From NCBI GenBank assembly GCA_029879725.1, contig JAOUPR010000009.1, forward strand, positions 1-60,436: a stretch of DNA of 60,436 nucleotides, read 5' to 3'. Made by a program: the position numbers and the translations under genes. The notes beneath the pieces are model-generated. The model saw only the letters and a program-made list of their open reading frames with translations, had not been told where the DNA came from and ran no database searches. Source of the stretch: Gemmatimonadota bacterium (lineage in GTDB: Bacteria; Gemmatimonadota; Gemmatimonadetes; Longimicrobiales; Gaopeijiaceae). Each line of letters begins with the position of its first letter. The first letter of the stretch is position 1. Positions 51,634 to 60,161 of the stretch are shown piece after piece.

Positions 51634-52257
51634 TCAGCTCACCAGGCGCCCGTCCCGGTACATCCTCAGCCCGCCGTTGACCTCGTTGAGGAGGAGGAGG
51701 GCGTCCGCGCGGCCATACCGGGCCATGAGGTCCAGCATCATGGCCTCCTCACCCCCCCAGGGAAAGCCGTAGACGACGTCGAAGTCGTCCAGGGAGCGCC
51801 CGAGCTCCAGGTATCCGGAAACTCCTTCCCCGATGGTTCCGAGGCGATCGTCTCCCCGGGGACTCCTGAAGCGATATCCGGTGGGGAGGAAGCTCCCCGC
51901 GGCGAAACGGGCCTGCGAGTCCCACCGCGACGCGAGCTCGCGCGACGCGCGCACCAGGTCGGGATCGAGTTCGATGCCGCAGGCGTCGAACCCCAGCAGG
52001 TCGGCGAGGATGGTGATCACCCCGGTGGCCGACCCCCACTCCAGGAACCGTGTTCCGCTGGCCTGGAGCGGCATCAGCGCCGCGAGGATGAGGTCGTAGT
52101 CCGCGGCCACGAAGGGGTGGAATGCCTCTCCCCGCACCTGGACGTCGAACCGGTCCCACATCTCCCACCCCTCGTGGCACAGCGTGGCCAGGCGAATGCG
52201 GAGGTCCGCGTCCACGGGGGGGATGGTCCGGAGGGGGGTGGCCGGGTGGGGTGTCAT
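51634..52257 (-). CDS. SAM-dependent methyltransferase-like protein
   Basis: 207 aa with a Rossmann methyltransferase core: motif I as FLEWGSATGVITILADLLG, acidic residue in GIELDPDLVRASRELA, and DDFDVVYGFPWGGEEAMML as the later motif. The region LCHEGWEMWDRFDVQVRG precedes it. The substrate is unknown. The start is uncertain: ATG 52257 (chosen) or GTG 52335, which would add 26 residues of low-complexity Pro/Ser/Thr sequence. Convergent with the 81-aa orphan gene. Confidence 0.75.
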   Translation of the reverse strand: MTPHPATPLRTIPPVDADLRIRLATLCHEGWEMWDRFDVQVRGEAFHPFVAADYDLILAALMPLQASGTRFLEWGSATGVITILADLLGFDACGIELDPDLVRASRELASRWDSQARFAAGSFLPTGYRFRSPRGDDRLGTIGEGVSGYLELGRSLDDFDVVYGFPWGGEEAMMLDLMARYGRADALLLLNEVNGGLRMYRDGRLVS

Positions 52258-52417
52258 GTCACCGAAGATAGCCGATTCCGGTCTCCGGGAAGATTCTGGC
52301 GCCGGATCCGCAGGTGTCGGGGTGGAGATCTCCACCCGAGTCAGGGCCGGCGTGACCTCCTCCCGCCACGTCGCCCCCGCGCCGGCCCGGCCGGAGGGTC
52401 ACCCGTCGGAGTCGGGG

Positions 52418-54082
52418 TCAGGGCCCGTCCACCCGCCGCACGCGGAATGCCGGGTCACCGGCCGGATCCGGTGTGTTCGGGGCGGGAATGGTGGAGCGGT
52501 TCCCGTCCCGGACGGAATGATAGACCGGGGACAGGATCTCGATTCCGGCCTCCGAGAAGGTGTCCTGGATGTTCTGGTGGAGGCCCGAGTAGATCGCCGG
52601 CATACGCCGCGGCCGATCCGTGTGGGCGTTGAGCTCGTAGCTCACCGCGTAGTCCCCCAAAGCGGTCTGGAGAACGAACGGCTCCGGGTCCGCCAGCACG
52701 TCGGACGTACGGCGCGCCGCCTCCTTCATTGCTTCATGGACCGCGGTCCAGGGCACGTCGTAGCCGATGGTGACCGTGGTGTGGAGAACCACTCCGCCGC
52801 TCCGGGCCGTGGCGCTGTAGTTCACGATGTAGCTCCCCAACACCATGGCGTTGGGGATGGTCACCTCCACGTTCTTCGGTGTCAGGAGACGCGTGACCAG
52901 CATCCCCCGCTCCACCACGTCGCCCACGGTGTCCGCGATCTTCACTCGGTCCCCGATCTGGAAGGGGCGCATGTAGATCATGACCACGCCTCCCACCACG
53001 TTGGAGACGGCGCCCGCGGAGCCGAAGGTCAGCAGGAGGCCCAGGAAGCCGGCGACACCTTTGAAGGCCAGGGAGTCGCTGTTGGGGAGGTACGGCCAGA
53101 TGAGGATGACCGCGAAGGCGACAGCCAGGAAACGGACGAGCATGAAGGTGGGGTCGGCCCAGTCCGGGTAGAAGCCCGGGATGCCGATGGTGCCGTTGCC
53201 CAGCGCCGTGAAGATCATCCGCACGATCTTGAGCCCGTAATAGGTCAGGACCAGGATGACCGCGATGTAGAAGAGGTTGGGCAGGTACCCCACCACGGCC
53301 CACCAGGCCACGCGGGCGGGCTCCATGGCCAGAGCCATGATGCGTTGCGCCAGCACCCGGGTCGCGGGGAAGAAACTGAAGACCAGGGGGAAGTACAGGA
53401 AGAGGACGAGCCCCGTCAGCACGAGCCGCGACGCCCGGGCCAGGAACATCACCGCAGCCTCGATGCGTTCGCTACTCAGAAGTACCAGGCGCTGGAACCG
53501 CACCACGGGAACGCGGTCCGCCTGGATGTCCCGAATGCGGTGGTACAGCTTCGGGTACCGCTCGTTCATGAACAGGAGGAGCCGGTAGAGGACGCCCGTG
53601 GCCAGAAGGGTCCAGAACGTGCCCAGGAGGAGGTCGCGCAGGGAACGGGTGAGGCCCGAGCCCGAGAGTCCCCGGCGCACCGCGTCGGCGAGGATCTCCG
53701 CCGTTTCGGAACGCCCGGTTCCCCGGGCCAGCGTGTCGTCCGCGGTCACGCTCAGCACGGGCGCGGCTCCGGCCCAGACCTCGGCGCGGGTGCCGTCGTC
53801 CAATACCACCACGGAGTCCGCGCGCACGCCCTGGAAACGGAGGTCTCCGATTCGGCCCGCGACGCCTCGGACACGCTCCTCCACGGAGAACGGACCCAGG
53901 CGCCCGTACAGGTAGGCCAGCGTGTCGCCCCGCACGACCAGGGCGGCGCTGTCGGGGCGGAGTGGTCCCGTCGAGTCGACCTGGGCGGGGATCGTGTCCA
54001 GGGGAGCGGTTGGGGCGCCCTGGGCGCCGGCCAGGGCCGGAACGCTGAGAAGGAAGGCGAGGAGGCGGAAGACCGTGCTCAT
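52418..54082 (-). CDS. MscS-family mechanosensitive channel with periplasmic N-terminal domain
   Basis: 554 aa. A signal peptide (MSTVFRLLAFLLSVPALAGAQ) is followed by a periplasmic domain (about residues 22-150; ALVVRGDTLAYLYGRLGPFSVEERV is typical of larger MscS relatives), several helices and the MscS core. The pore helix segment GSAGAVSNVVGGVVMIYMRPFQIGDRV and the beta domain (VTIPNAMVLGSYIVNYSA) identify the family. The channel releases solutes under hypo-osmotic stress; the extra domains make it YnaI/MscK-like rather than minimal MscS. ATG 54082 begins a proper signal sequence. The frame continues upstream only through tRNA sequence. Confidence 0.92.
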   Translation of the reverse strand: MSTVFRLLAFLLSVPALAGAQGAPTAPLDTIPAQVDSTGPLRPDSAALVVRGDTLAYLYGRLGPFSVEERVRGVAGRIGDLRFQGVRADSVVVLDDGTRAEVWAGAAPVLSVTADDTLARGTGRSETAEILADAVRRGLSGSGLTRSLRDLLLGTFWTLLATGVLYRLLLFMNERYPKLYHRIRDIQADRVPVVRFQRLVLLSSERIEAAVMFLARASRLVLTGLVLFLYFPLVFSFFPATRVLAQRIMALAMEPARVAWWAVVGYLPNLFYIAVILVLTYYGLKIVRMIFTALGNGTIGIPGFYPDWADPTFMLVRFLAVAFAVILIWPYLPNSDSLAFKGVAGFLGLLLTFGSAGAVSNVVGGVVMIYMRPFQIGDRVKIADTVGDVVERGMLVTRLLTPKNVEVTIPNAMVLGSYIVNYSATARSGGVVLHTTVTIGYDVPWTAVHEAMKEAARRTSDVLADPEPFVLQTALGDYAVSYELNAHTDRPRRMPAIYSGLHQNIQDTFSEAGIEILSPVYHSVRDGNRSTIPAPNTPDPAGDPAFRVRRVDGP

Positions 54083-54172
54083 GATGAAAGATCTAGCCGG
54101 TCGCCGAAAAAGGGGAGGGCGGCGAGCCGAGGCCCCTTCTCCGTCCAGCGTCTCCCGGACTCCGGGGGCTCG

Positions 54173-54217
54173 AAAAAAACGGGTTCCACACGGGCCTTTC
54201 GGCTGGTGTGGAACCCG
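54173..54217 (-). terminator. Intrinsic terminator of the tRNA transcript
   Basis: On the minus strand a 12-bp stem, CGGGTTCCACAC.. (arms 54206-54217 and 54180-54191), is followed by seven T residues (54179-54173). It lies right after tRNA-Val and isolates the tRNA unit from the mscS-like gene downstream. Confidence 0.9.
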
Positions 54218-54235
54218 CTTCGGGTACTCCCTCCA

Positions 54236-54308
54236 TGGTCGCTGCAGGACTCGAACCTGCGACATCCACGATGTGAACGTGGCGCTCTACCAGCTGAGCT
54301 AAGCGACC
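54236..54308 (-). tRNA. tRNA-Val (anticodon CAC)
   Basis: Full cloverleaf on the minus strand: acceptor GGTCGCT/AGCGACC with discriminator A, D-arm TAGCTCAGCTGGTAGAG, anticodon stem CCACG/CGTGG with loop TTCACAT giving anticodon CAC, and T-arm GCAGGTTCGAGTCCTGC. CCA is not encoded. It follows tRNA-Glu by 6 nt in the same transcript. Confidence 0.95.
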
Positions 54309-54314
54309 GCCTCA

Positions 54315-54387
54315 TACCCCCACGGGGACTCGAACCCCGGTCTACGCCGTGAGAGGGCGTTATCCTAGGCCACTAGACGATGGGGGC
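54315..54387 (-). tRNA. tRNA-Glu (anticodon CTC)
   Basis: Cloverleaf on the minus strand: acceptor GCCCCCA pairing with TGGGGGT (G-U at the first pair), discriminator A, D-arm TCGTCTAGTGGCCTAGGA, anticodon stem CGCC/GGCG with loop CTCTCAC giving anticodon CTC, and T-arm CCGGGGTTCGAGTCCCCG. First gene of a two-tRNA unit with tRNA-Val. Confidence 0.95.
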
Positions 54388-54559
54388 GAAGGGCCCAAAT
54401 GTTACAGCAGATGCCGAGGTGAGGTCAACCCCTGGTCCGGATCCCTCCTGCCGGGCGTGACACTCAACGTCCCGGGGCCCGTATGTGTCCTCTGAATACC
54501 CTCTTTCGCGGAGGGGAAGCGGGTGGGGTGTCCACACGAGATCCAGGTGACGGTGGGAT

Positions 54560-54847
54560 ATGGCGGAGAAGCTCAACGAGGAGTCCATCCTGGGATGGAT
54601 GCGGCGGCACGTCGGATGGAAACACGAAGGGGACGTTCTCGTGAAGGACTTCAGCCTCGGTTCGTTCCGGGACTCCATCGTCTTCGTGAACCGGCTCGCG
54701 AGCCTCAGCGACGATGCGAACCATCATCCCGATATCGACGTGCGATTCGACAGGGTACGCGTGTCGTTGACCACCCACGACGCGGGTGGAATCACGGAGA
54801 AGGACGTGGCCCTGGCCGAGCAGATCGACTTCGCCACCTCGCGATGA
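54560..54847 (+). CDS. Pterin-4a-carbinolamine dehydratase (PCD/DCoH family)
   Basis: 95 aa, the usual length. The family core is present: FRDSIVFVNRLASLSDDANHHPDIDV, with the catalytic HH-P motif, then VRVSLTTHDAGGITEKDVALA with the second conserved His. It recycles 4a-hydroxytetrahydropterin for aromatic amino acid hydroxylases; in bacteria without such enzymes it may act in molybdopterin or folate metabolism. No hydroxylase is in the window. It is convergent with the HAD gene across 16 bp. Confidence 0.93.
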   Translation: MAEKLNEESILGWMRRHVGWKHEGDVLVKDFSLGSFRDSIVFVNRLASLSDDANHHPDIDVRFDRVRVSLTTHDAGGITEKDVALAEQIDFATSR

Positions 54848-54863
54848 GCGCGCGCGGCCGGCG

Positions 54864-55556
54864 CTAGGGCCGGGTCCGCGACACCGCACCCACGTCGGTG
54901 AAGTAGAAGTCGGGTGATTCCAGCTCCAGCGTGTCCCTGGCGTACGGGCCCCAGAGCGCGGCCCCCGTCCTGGTGCCGGCGGCGCGCCCGGCACGCAGGT
55001 CGTAGGGGGAGTCTCCCACGAAGAGAACTTCCGCTCTGCGGTCCGCGAGATCCATCCTGGTGAGCGCCAGCTCCACCGGTTCCGGGTGGGGCTTTCCGTT
55101 GGCCACGTCGTCGGCGCAGATCAGGAGGTCGAAGGCACCGCCGATCCCGCACCCGTCCAGGGTGCGCCGAGCGATCTTCCGGGCCTTGCTCGTCACGATG
55201 GCCATGGGCACCCCCACCTCCTGGAAGTGATCCAGCATCTCCGACACGCCCGGGAACGGCTTCACGAGGTCGTCGTGGATCTCGTTCTGGTGCGACACGT
55301 AGGTGTCGCGCATGAGCAGGACTTCCTCCGGATCCCGGGCGAAGAGGGCGAACTGGTCCAGGAGAGGCCGTCCGATGGTCGCCAGCCACTGCGCGTCGGG
55401 GAGGGGGCGGCCCCGGTGGACCGTCATGGTGTGGCGGTAGCACCGGAGGATCAGGTCCACCGTGTCGGCGAGGGTGCCGTCCAGGTCGAAGAGCAGGCCC
55501 GCCCATCCGCCGGGAGGCATGCGCCCCGCGACGGCCGATTCCGGCGATTCCTTCAT
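54864..55556 (-). CDS. HAD-superfamily phosphatase (Gph/PpaX-like)
   Basis: 230 aa with motif I LLFDLDGTLADT, motif II VTSKARK, the lysine in GKPHPEP and motif IV FVGDSPYDLRAG. The alpha-helical cap lies between residues about 30 and 95. It resembles phosphoglycolate phosphatase and pyrophosphatase PpaX. ATG 55556 overlaps the lipase stop by 4 nt, making it the last gene of the fabI operon. The substrate is not determinable. Confidence 0.88.
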   Translation of the reverse strand: MKESPESAVAGRMPPGGWAGLLFDLDGTLADTVDLILRCYRHTMTVHRGRPLPDAQWLATIGRPLLDQFALFARDPEEVLLMRDTYVSHQNEIHDDLVKPFPGVSEMLDHFQEVGVPMAIVTSKARKIARRTLDGCGIGGAFDLLICADDVANGKPHPEPVELALTRMDLADRRAEVLFVGDSPYDLRAGRAAGTRTGAALWGPYARDTLELESPDFYFTDVGAVSRTRP

Positions 55557-56236
55557 TCGACGGGGAGTCCCCTCCCCGACAGGAACCGGCGCACGAGCCG
55601 GAACACGTCGAGGTTGCGGAGGAGGCCCGCGTGGGTGGGGCAACACACCTCGAAGTCGGGGACTCCGGGAAGGGTCGCGCTCTCACCGGGAAGGATGCGG
55701 GTGTCCAAGGGTGTGCGGATGGTGATGGCTTCGACCTCCGGCGGTACGGGTGGCGCGGCGTTGAGCGTGTCGAGGAAGGGGCTTTCGGGCTCCATGTCCG
55801 ATCCTCCCTGGCCCCATGCGAGGTACGCCGCGTAGGTGCCGTGATGGGGTGAGCCCAGGAAGACGGCTCTGCGAACGCGCCGTCCCCCTCGGGTGAGAAG
55901 GTACCACCGGGTGGCGAGCCCGCCCATGGAGTGGGCCACCACGTCGATCCGTTCCGCGCCCGTCCGACCCGTCAACTCGGCGATGGCACGCTCCAACTCG
56001 TCGGCATGGCTGCGGTTGCTCCCGGTCGGCTGGGCGAACGTGATGGTCTCCACCCGGTCGGGGGGCCATCCCGCGCTGATGAGGCGGATCCGGAGCGCCG
56101 CCAGGTCCCTCTCCGTGTCGAACCACCCGGGAACCAGGAGGACGGGCACCTCCGCCTGTGCCGCGCCCTGCACCGGGAGGGCGGCCCACCCGGCCGCCGC
56201 CAGGACCGCGAGCAGCGCTCTGCGGATGCCCCTCAT
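55553..56236 (-). CDS. Exported lipase/esterase, alpha/beta-hydrolase fold
   Basis: 227 aa with a signal peptide (MRGIRRALLAVLAAAGW to AAQ). PVLLVPGWFDT forms the oxyanion region and VAHSMGG is the nucleophile elbow (G-x-S-x-G variant A-H-S-M-G), as in class 2 bacterial lipases (EstA-like). Candidate catalytic acid and His lie toward the C-terminus (PTHAGLLRN). ATG 56236 overlaps the aminotransferase stop by 4 nt. It probably cleaves acyl esters outside the cytoplasm. Confidence 0.87.
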   Translation of the reverse strand: MRGIRRALLAVLAAAGWAALPVQGAAQAEVPVLLVPGWFDTERDLAALRIRLISAGWPPDRVETITFAQPTGSNRSHADELERAIAELTGRTGAERIDVVAHSMGGLATRWYLLTRGGRRVRRAVFLGSPHHGTYAAYLAWGQGGSDMEPESPFLDTLNAAPPVPPEVEAITIRTPLDTRILPGESATLPGVPDFEVCCPTHAGLLRNLDVFRLVRRFLSGRGLPVE

Positions 56237-57585
56237 GGCAGCGCCCGCCGCACCAGGGCGTCCATGCGCTCCACCGCGTAGCGCTCCTGGTCGAGGGTGA
56301 GGCACACGGGGGGCGTGAGCTCCACCACCTCGCCCCGTTCTCCGGCCGGGAGGACGAGGATCCCCTCGGCGAGGGCGGCCCGGGCCAGGCGGCTTCCGAT
56401 GCCGGGGAGGCGTTCCTCCTCCACGGCGGGGGTGAAGTCGATCCCGATCATGAGTCCTCTACCCCGGATGCGCACGCCGGAGTCGGAGAGCGTCTCCCTC
56501 AGATCGGCCAGGATGACGGATCCCAGCTCCGCGGCGCGGGCGGGTACGTCCTCCTCGCGGAGGACGTCGAGCACCGCCAGGGCGGCGGCGGCGGAGAGGG
56601 GGTGTCCCAGGAAGGTGCTGGTGTGGATGGCCTCTCCCGTGCTCTCCGGCCACGCGTCCATGACATCGGCCCGGGCCACGCACGCCGACACGGGAAGCCC
56701 TCCCCCCAGAGCCTTCCCCAGACACACGATGTCGGGGTCCAGCCCCATGGCGTGGGAGGCCAGCACGTCTCCGCAACGGCCCATTCCCGTGAAGACCTCG
56801 TCCGCCACGATGACCATGTCCTGGTGGCGGGCGGCGCGCGCCAGCGCCGCCAGGAACCCCGGAGGCGGAACCCGCACTCCGGCGCGGCCCTGAACGGGCT
56901 CCACGATGACGGTGCCGATGGGGGAGCCGGCCGCGGCCCGCTCGGCCAGGATGCGGGTGACGGTCTCCATCTCGTCGATCCCGCGGTCACCCGCGGCCAC
57001 GTCGGGGAAGGGGGCGAAGCTCACCTCCGCGAAGATCCGGTCCCGGAAGGGATCCCGGAAGAGGGAGCGGTGCGTGGTGGCAAGCGACCCCAACGTCAGT
57101 CCGTGGTATCCGCCCTGAAAGGCCAGGATCCCCCCGCGGCCCGACGCCAGCGCCGCGGTCTTGAGGGCCGTCTCCACGGCCTCGGATCCCGTGGACGAAA
57201 GGACGCTGCGGGTGTCGGACCAGGGCGCGAGGGTGGCGAGCTTCTCCAGGAGGTCGAGCTTGATCCTGGGCGGGTGGACGTCGCCCATTCCGTGGACGAG
57301 TCGGCTCGCCTGGGCGTGGATGGCCTCCAATACCCGAGGGTGGGCGTGACCCAGGAGGCTCACGCCGAAGGCGCCCGTCAGGTCGAGGAAGACGTTCCCG
57401 TCGGCGTCCCGCACGTTGGCGCCCCGGGCTTCCTCCCAGAAGACGGGCCAATCGGGCGCGAGGTGGGTGACGTTGCGGGACTCGACGAGCTTCAGCCGCG
57501 CGGCGAGGCTCCGCGAAGCGGGGCCCGGAGGGGTTCCCTCCACCCGGGGGAGTGATTCCCCGAACGCGCTACCGACGGATGACAC
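56233..57585 (-). CDS. Class III PLP-dependent aminotransferase
   Basis: 450 aa, fold type I. The PLP-binding elements are SSTGSEAVETALK, FQGGYHGLTLGSL, VIVADEVFTGMGR and the Schiff-base lysine in CLGKALGGGLP. It belongs to the ornithine/4-aminobutyrate/acetylornithine group; the amino donor is uncertain, and a GABA-like or omega-amino substrate is plausible. It lies 24 bp after fabI and overlaps the lipase gene. Confidence 0.92.
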   Translation of the reverse strand: MSSVGSAFGESLPRVEGTPPGPASRSLAARLKLVESRNVTHLAPDWPVFWEEARGANVRDADGNVFLDLTGAFGVSLLGHAHPRVLEAIHAQASRLVHGMGDVHPPRIKLDLLEKLATLAPWSDTRSVLSSTGSEAVETALKTAALASGRGGILAFQGGYHGLTLGSLATTHRSLFRDPFRDRIFAEVSFAPFPDVAAGDRGIDEMETVTRILAERAAAGSPIGTVIVEPVQGRAGVRVPPPGFLAALARAARHQDMVIVADEVFTGMGRCGDVLASHAMGLDPDIVCLGKALGGGLPVSACVARADVMDAWPESTGEAIHTSTFLGHPLSAAAALAVLDVLREEDVPARAAELGSVILADLRETLSDSGVRIRGRGLMIGIDFTPAVEEERLPGIGSRLARAALAEGILVLPAGERGEVVELTPPVCLTLDQERYAVERMDALVRRALP

Positions 57586-57609
57586 GCATCTTCCCGCGGA
57601 TCCGGGCCC

Positions 57610-58518
57610 TTACTTGAGGGGAAAGAGCTCGAGATAGGGCCCGGGAGACATTCCCATGGCGTGGAAGCCCTTGTCCACGTAGAGGGTCACCCCGCTGATC
57701 CCCGCCGCCAGCGGCGAGCAGAGGAACGCGGTGGTGTTCCCCACATCGTCGGCGGTGTTCACCTCGGGAAGAGGGGAGTTGGCCGTGTAGTACTCGACCA
57801 TCTTGTCCACGATGCCGATGGCCTTGGCCGCCCGGCTGGCCAGGGGCCCGGCGCTGATGGTGTTCACGCGCATCCGCCACCGGCGTCCAGCCTCGAAGGC
57901 CAGCGTGCGGGTGTCGCTCTCCAACGCGGCCTTCGCCGACGACATCCCACCACCGTACCCCGGCACGACGCGCTCCGCGGCCAGATAGCTCAGGGAGCAC
58001 ACCGCGCTGTCCGGGCGCATGAGCGGCGCGAAGCGGCTCACCATGCTCACCAGCGAATACGAACTGGCGCTCAACGCGGCGAGGTATCCCGCGCGGCTGG
58101 TCTCCACGAGGGGGCTCTGGACCTCCGGGCCGTTCGCCAGGGAATGCACGAGGATGTCGAAGGAGCCCTCACCGAAATCCGCCTTCATGGCGTCGGCGAC
58201 CTCCTGGATCGTGTAGCCCGAGACCTCCACGTACCGCTTGTCGTTGCGGACCGCTTCGGGGACGTCCTCGGGCGTGTCGAACACCGCGTCCAGGGGGTAG
58301 ATCTTCTCGATCTCGATCTCACCACCACCGGGTCGCGTCATGTCGAGCTTCCCGCGCTCCAGGCTCTTGGTGAAGATCCGCCACACGGGCGGCCATGTTC
58401 CGACACACACCGAGGCGCCTGCTGCCGAGAGAGCACGGACGACGGCCCATCCGTAGCCGTGGTCGTCGGCAACACCTGCCACGAATGCACGTTTTCCGGT
58501 CAGGTCGATGGAGAGCAT
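57610..58518 (-). CDS. fabI: Enoyl-[acyl-carrier-protein] reductase, plant/apicomplexan-type FabI
   Basis: 302 aa; NADH-dependent last step of each fatty-acid elongation round. It carries the extra segment of chloroplast ENR between the cofactor loop and the core (about residues 50-100; [32 protein letters not shown]), absent from Escherichia coli FabI. The catalytic residues have plant spacing, with Y178, Y188 and K196 ([18 protein letters not shown]-x7-K instead of Y-x6-K). [20 protein letters not shown] and NTISAGPL are also plant-like. It is the first gene of a (-) operon with an aminotransferase, lipase and HAD phosphatase. Confidence 0.95.
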   Translation of the reverse strand: MLSIDLTGKRAFVAGVADDHGYGWAVVRALSAAGASVCVGTWPPVWRIFTKSLERGKLDMTRPGGGEIEIEKIYPLDAVFDTPEDVPEAVRNDKRYVEVSGYTIQEVADAMKADFGEGSFDILVHSLANGPEVQSPLVETSRAGYLAALSASSYSLVSMVSRFAPLMRPDSAVCSLSYLAAERVVPGYGGGMSSAKAALESDTRTLAFEAGRRWRMRVNTISAGPLASRAAKAIGIVDKMVEYYTANSPLPEVNTADDVGNTTAFLCSPLAAGISGVTLYVDKGFHAMGMSPGPYLELFPLK

Positions 58519-58804
58519 GGGAAGAGGGACTCCTGATATCCTGGGCAGAGTGGAACGCCTGCACCCTGGCAGGCCGGGGGCGTTGAGAAAGCTAGGCTTC
58601 GGAGGCCGTTCCGCCTACCCCTCGCGTGTAGGACTCCCTAGGTTTCCACAGATACCACCCTTCCGTCCCCGGTACGGAAACGAGCGATCAGCCGTTCGCT
58701 TCCCTGGGCCCGCACGCTGGCGGCCCGGTTCCCACGTCTTCGGGAGCCCCGGACACCAGAGCAGCACGACTTCAGCCGTATCCGTCCGAAGGAGTGAGCC
58801 GGCC

Positions 58805-60082
58805 GTGTGGGACAAGACCGCCAAGAAGCGCATCGGTGAGCACGAAGTGAGGCCCGAGAGCCTCATGATGAGCTATGGGTACGCCCCCCAGTTCTCCGAG
58901 GGCGCCGTGAAACCCCCCATCTTCCAGACCTCCACCTTCGCCTTCGAGTCGGCGGAGGAGGGGAAGGCCTTCTTCGAGATCGCCTACGGGCTGCGGGAGA
59001 AGGGCCCCCGCGAGGAGATCGGCCTCATCTACTCCCGCCTGAACAACCCGGGGTTGGAGATCCTGGAGGACCGCCTCACCATCTGGGACGGCGCCGAGGC
59101 GTCGGCGGCCTTCGAAAGCGGGATGGCGGCCATCAACACCACCGTATTCACCTTTCTCCGCCCCGGCGACGTGGTGGTCTTCTCCGAGCCCATCTACGGG
59201 GGGACGGAGTACCTCTTCCACACCATCCTCCCGGAATTCGGGATCGAGACGGTGGGATTCTCGGCGCGGAAGGGGATGGAAGGGTTGAACCGGGTACTCG
59301 ACGAAGGTGACCGCAGGGGACGCCTGAGGATGATCTTCCTCGAGACCCCCGCCAATCCCACCAACGAGCTGGTGGACATCCAGGGGTGCGTGGAGGTGGC
59401 GCGGGCGTCGGGGAGCGAGGCGAGGCCGGCGCTGGTGGCGGTGGACAACACCTTCCTGGGCCCCGTCTTCCAGCACCCCCTCAAGCTGGGTGCCGACCTG
59501 GTGCTCTACTCCCTGACCAAGTACGTGGGAGGGCACTCGGACCTCATCGCCGGGGCGTGCCTGGGGTCGGCGGAGCTCATCGGCCAGGTGAAGGTGACGC
59601 GGACCTTCTTCGGGAGCATGGCCGGACCGTGGACGGGGTGGCTCCTCATCCGGAGCATGGAGACGCTCAAGCTCCGCATGACCAGCCAGATGAAGAACGC
59701 CCGGCACGTGGCCAATTTCCTCACCGACCACCCCAAGGTGGCCGAGGTCCACTACCTGGGGAACCTGGGGGAGGGCGATCCCGGGTACGAGATCTACCGG
59801 AAGCAGTGCCTCTCGCCCGGGGCCATGATCTCCTTCGAGGTGGTGGGGGGCGAGGCCGAGGCATTCCGCCTCCTCAACGCCCTGAAGCTGGTGAAGCTGG
59901 CGGTGAGCCTGGGGGGGACGGAGTCGCTGGCGGAGCACCCGGGGACCATGACCCACTCCGACATCCCCCCGGACGATCGTCTGGAGATGGGGATCACCCC
60001 GGCCATGATCCGCCTGAGCGTGGGGATCGAGCACCCCGACGACATCATCGCGGACCTGGCGCAGGCGCTGGAGCAGGTGTGA
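58805..60082 (+). CDS. Cys/Met-metabolism PLP enzyme (cystathionine gamma-synthase / methionine gamma-lyase family)
   Basis: 425 aa, fold type I. Family features: GAVKPPIFQTSTFAF, YSRLNNPGLEILEDRL, the substrate/PLP stretch AFESGMAAI, and the PLP lysine in LYSLTKYVGGHSD. The C-terminal SLGGTESLAEHPGTMTHS is typical of gamma-elimination/replacement enzymes. It handles sulfur amino acids; synthase and lyase cannot be separated by eye. GTG 58805 has AAGGAG 10 nt upstream; the next in-frame ATG (58865) would remove conserved N-terminal residues. The 286-bp gap to divergent fabI shows no recognisable SAM riboswitch or other RNA. Confidence 0.92.
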   Translation: MWDKTAKKRIGEHEVRPESLMMSYGYAPQFSEGAVKPPIFQTSTFAFESAEEGKAFFEIAYGLREKGPREEIGLIYSRLNNPGLEILEDRLTIWDGAEASAAFESGMAAINTTVFTFLRPGDVVVFSEPIYGGTEYLFHTILPEFGIETVGFSARKGMEGLNRVLDEGDRRGRLRMIFLETPANPTNELVDIQGCVEVARASGSEARPALVAVDNTFLGPVFQHPLKLGADLVLYSLTKYVGGHSDLIAGACLGSAELIGQVKVTRTFFGSMAGPWTGWLLIRSMETLKLRMTSQMKNARHVANFLTDHPKVAEVHYLGNLGEGDPGYEIYRKQCLSPGAMISFEVVGGEAEAFRLLNALKLVKLAVSLGGTESLAEHPGTMTHSDIPPDDRLEMGITPAMIRLSVGIEHPDDIIADLAQALEQV

Positions 60083-60087
60083 CGGAG

Positions 60088-60122
60088 GCGGGCCGGAGGG
60101 GACGTGAACCCCTCCGGCCCGC
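60088..60122. terminator. Bidirectional hairpin between convergent genes
   Basis: A 14-bp perfect stem: GCGGGCCGGAGGGG (60088-60101) and CCCCTCCGGCCCGC (60109-60122) with a 7-nt loop. It lies between the PLP enzyme (+) and the hydantoinase (-). There is no T-tract on either side. Confidence 0.6.
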
Positions 60123-60161
60123 ACGCTCCGCCGGGGACCCGAGCTCCGCCGCTGCTCCGCG

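Noticed and set aside
54083..54265. N-terminal extension of the MscS-like channel
   Set aside because: The extension would be translated through a terminator and the end of tRNA-Val; ATG 54082 begins a clean signal peptide.
58519..58804. Possible SAM riboswitch upstream of the sulfur amino acid enzyme
   Set aside because: No SAM-I/II/III core motifs or adequate stems were seen; only short GC-rich repeats occur.
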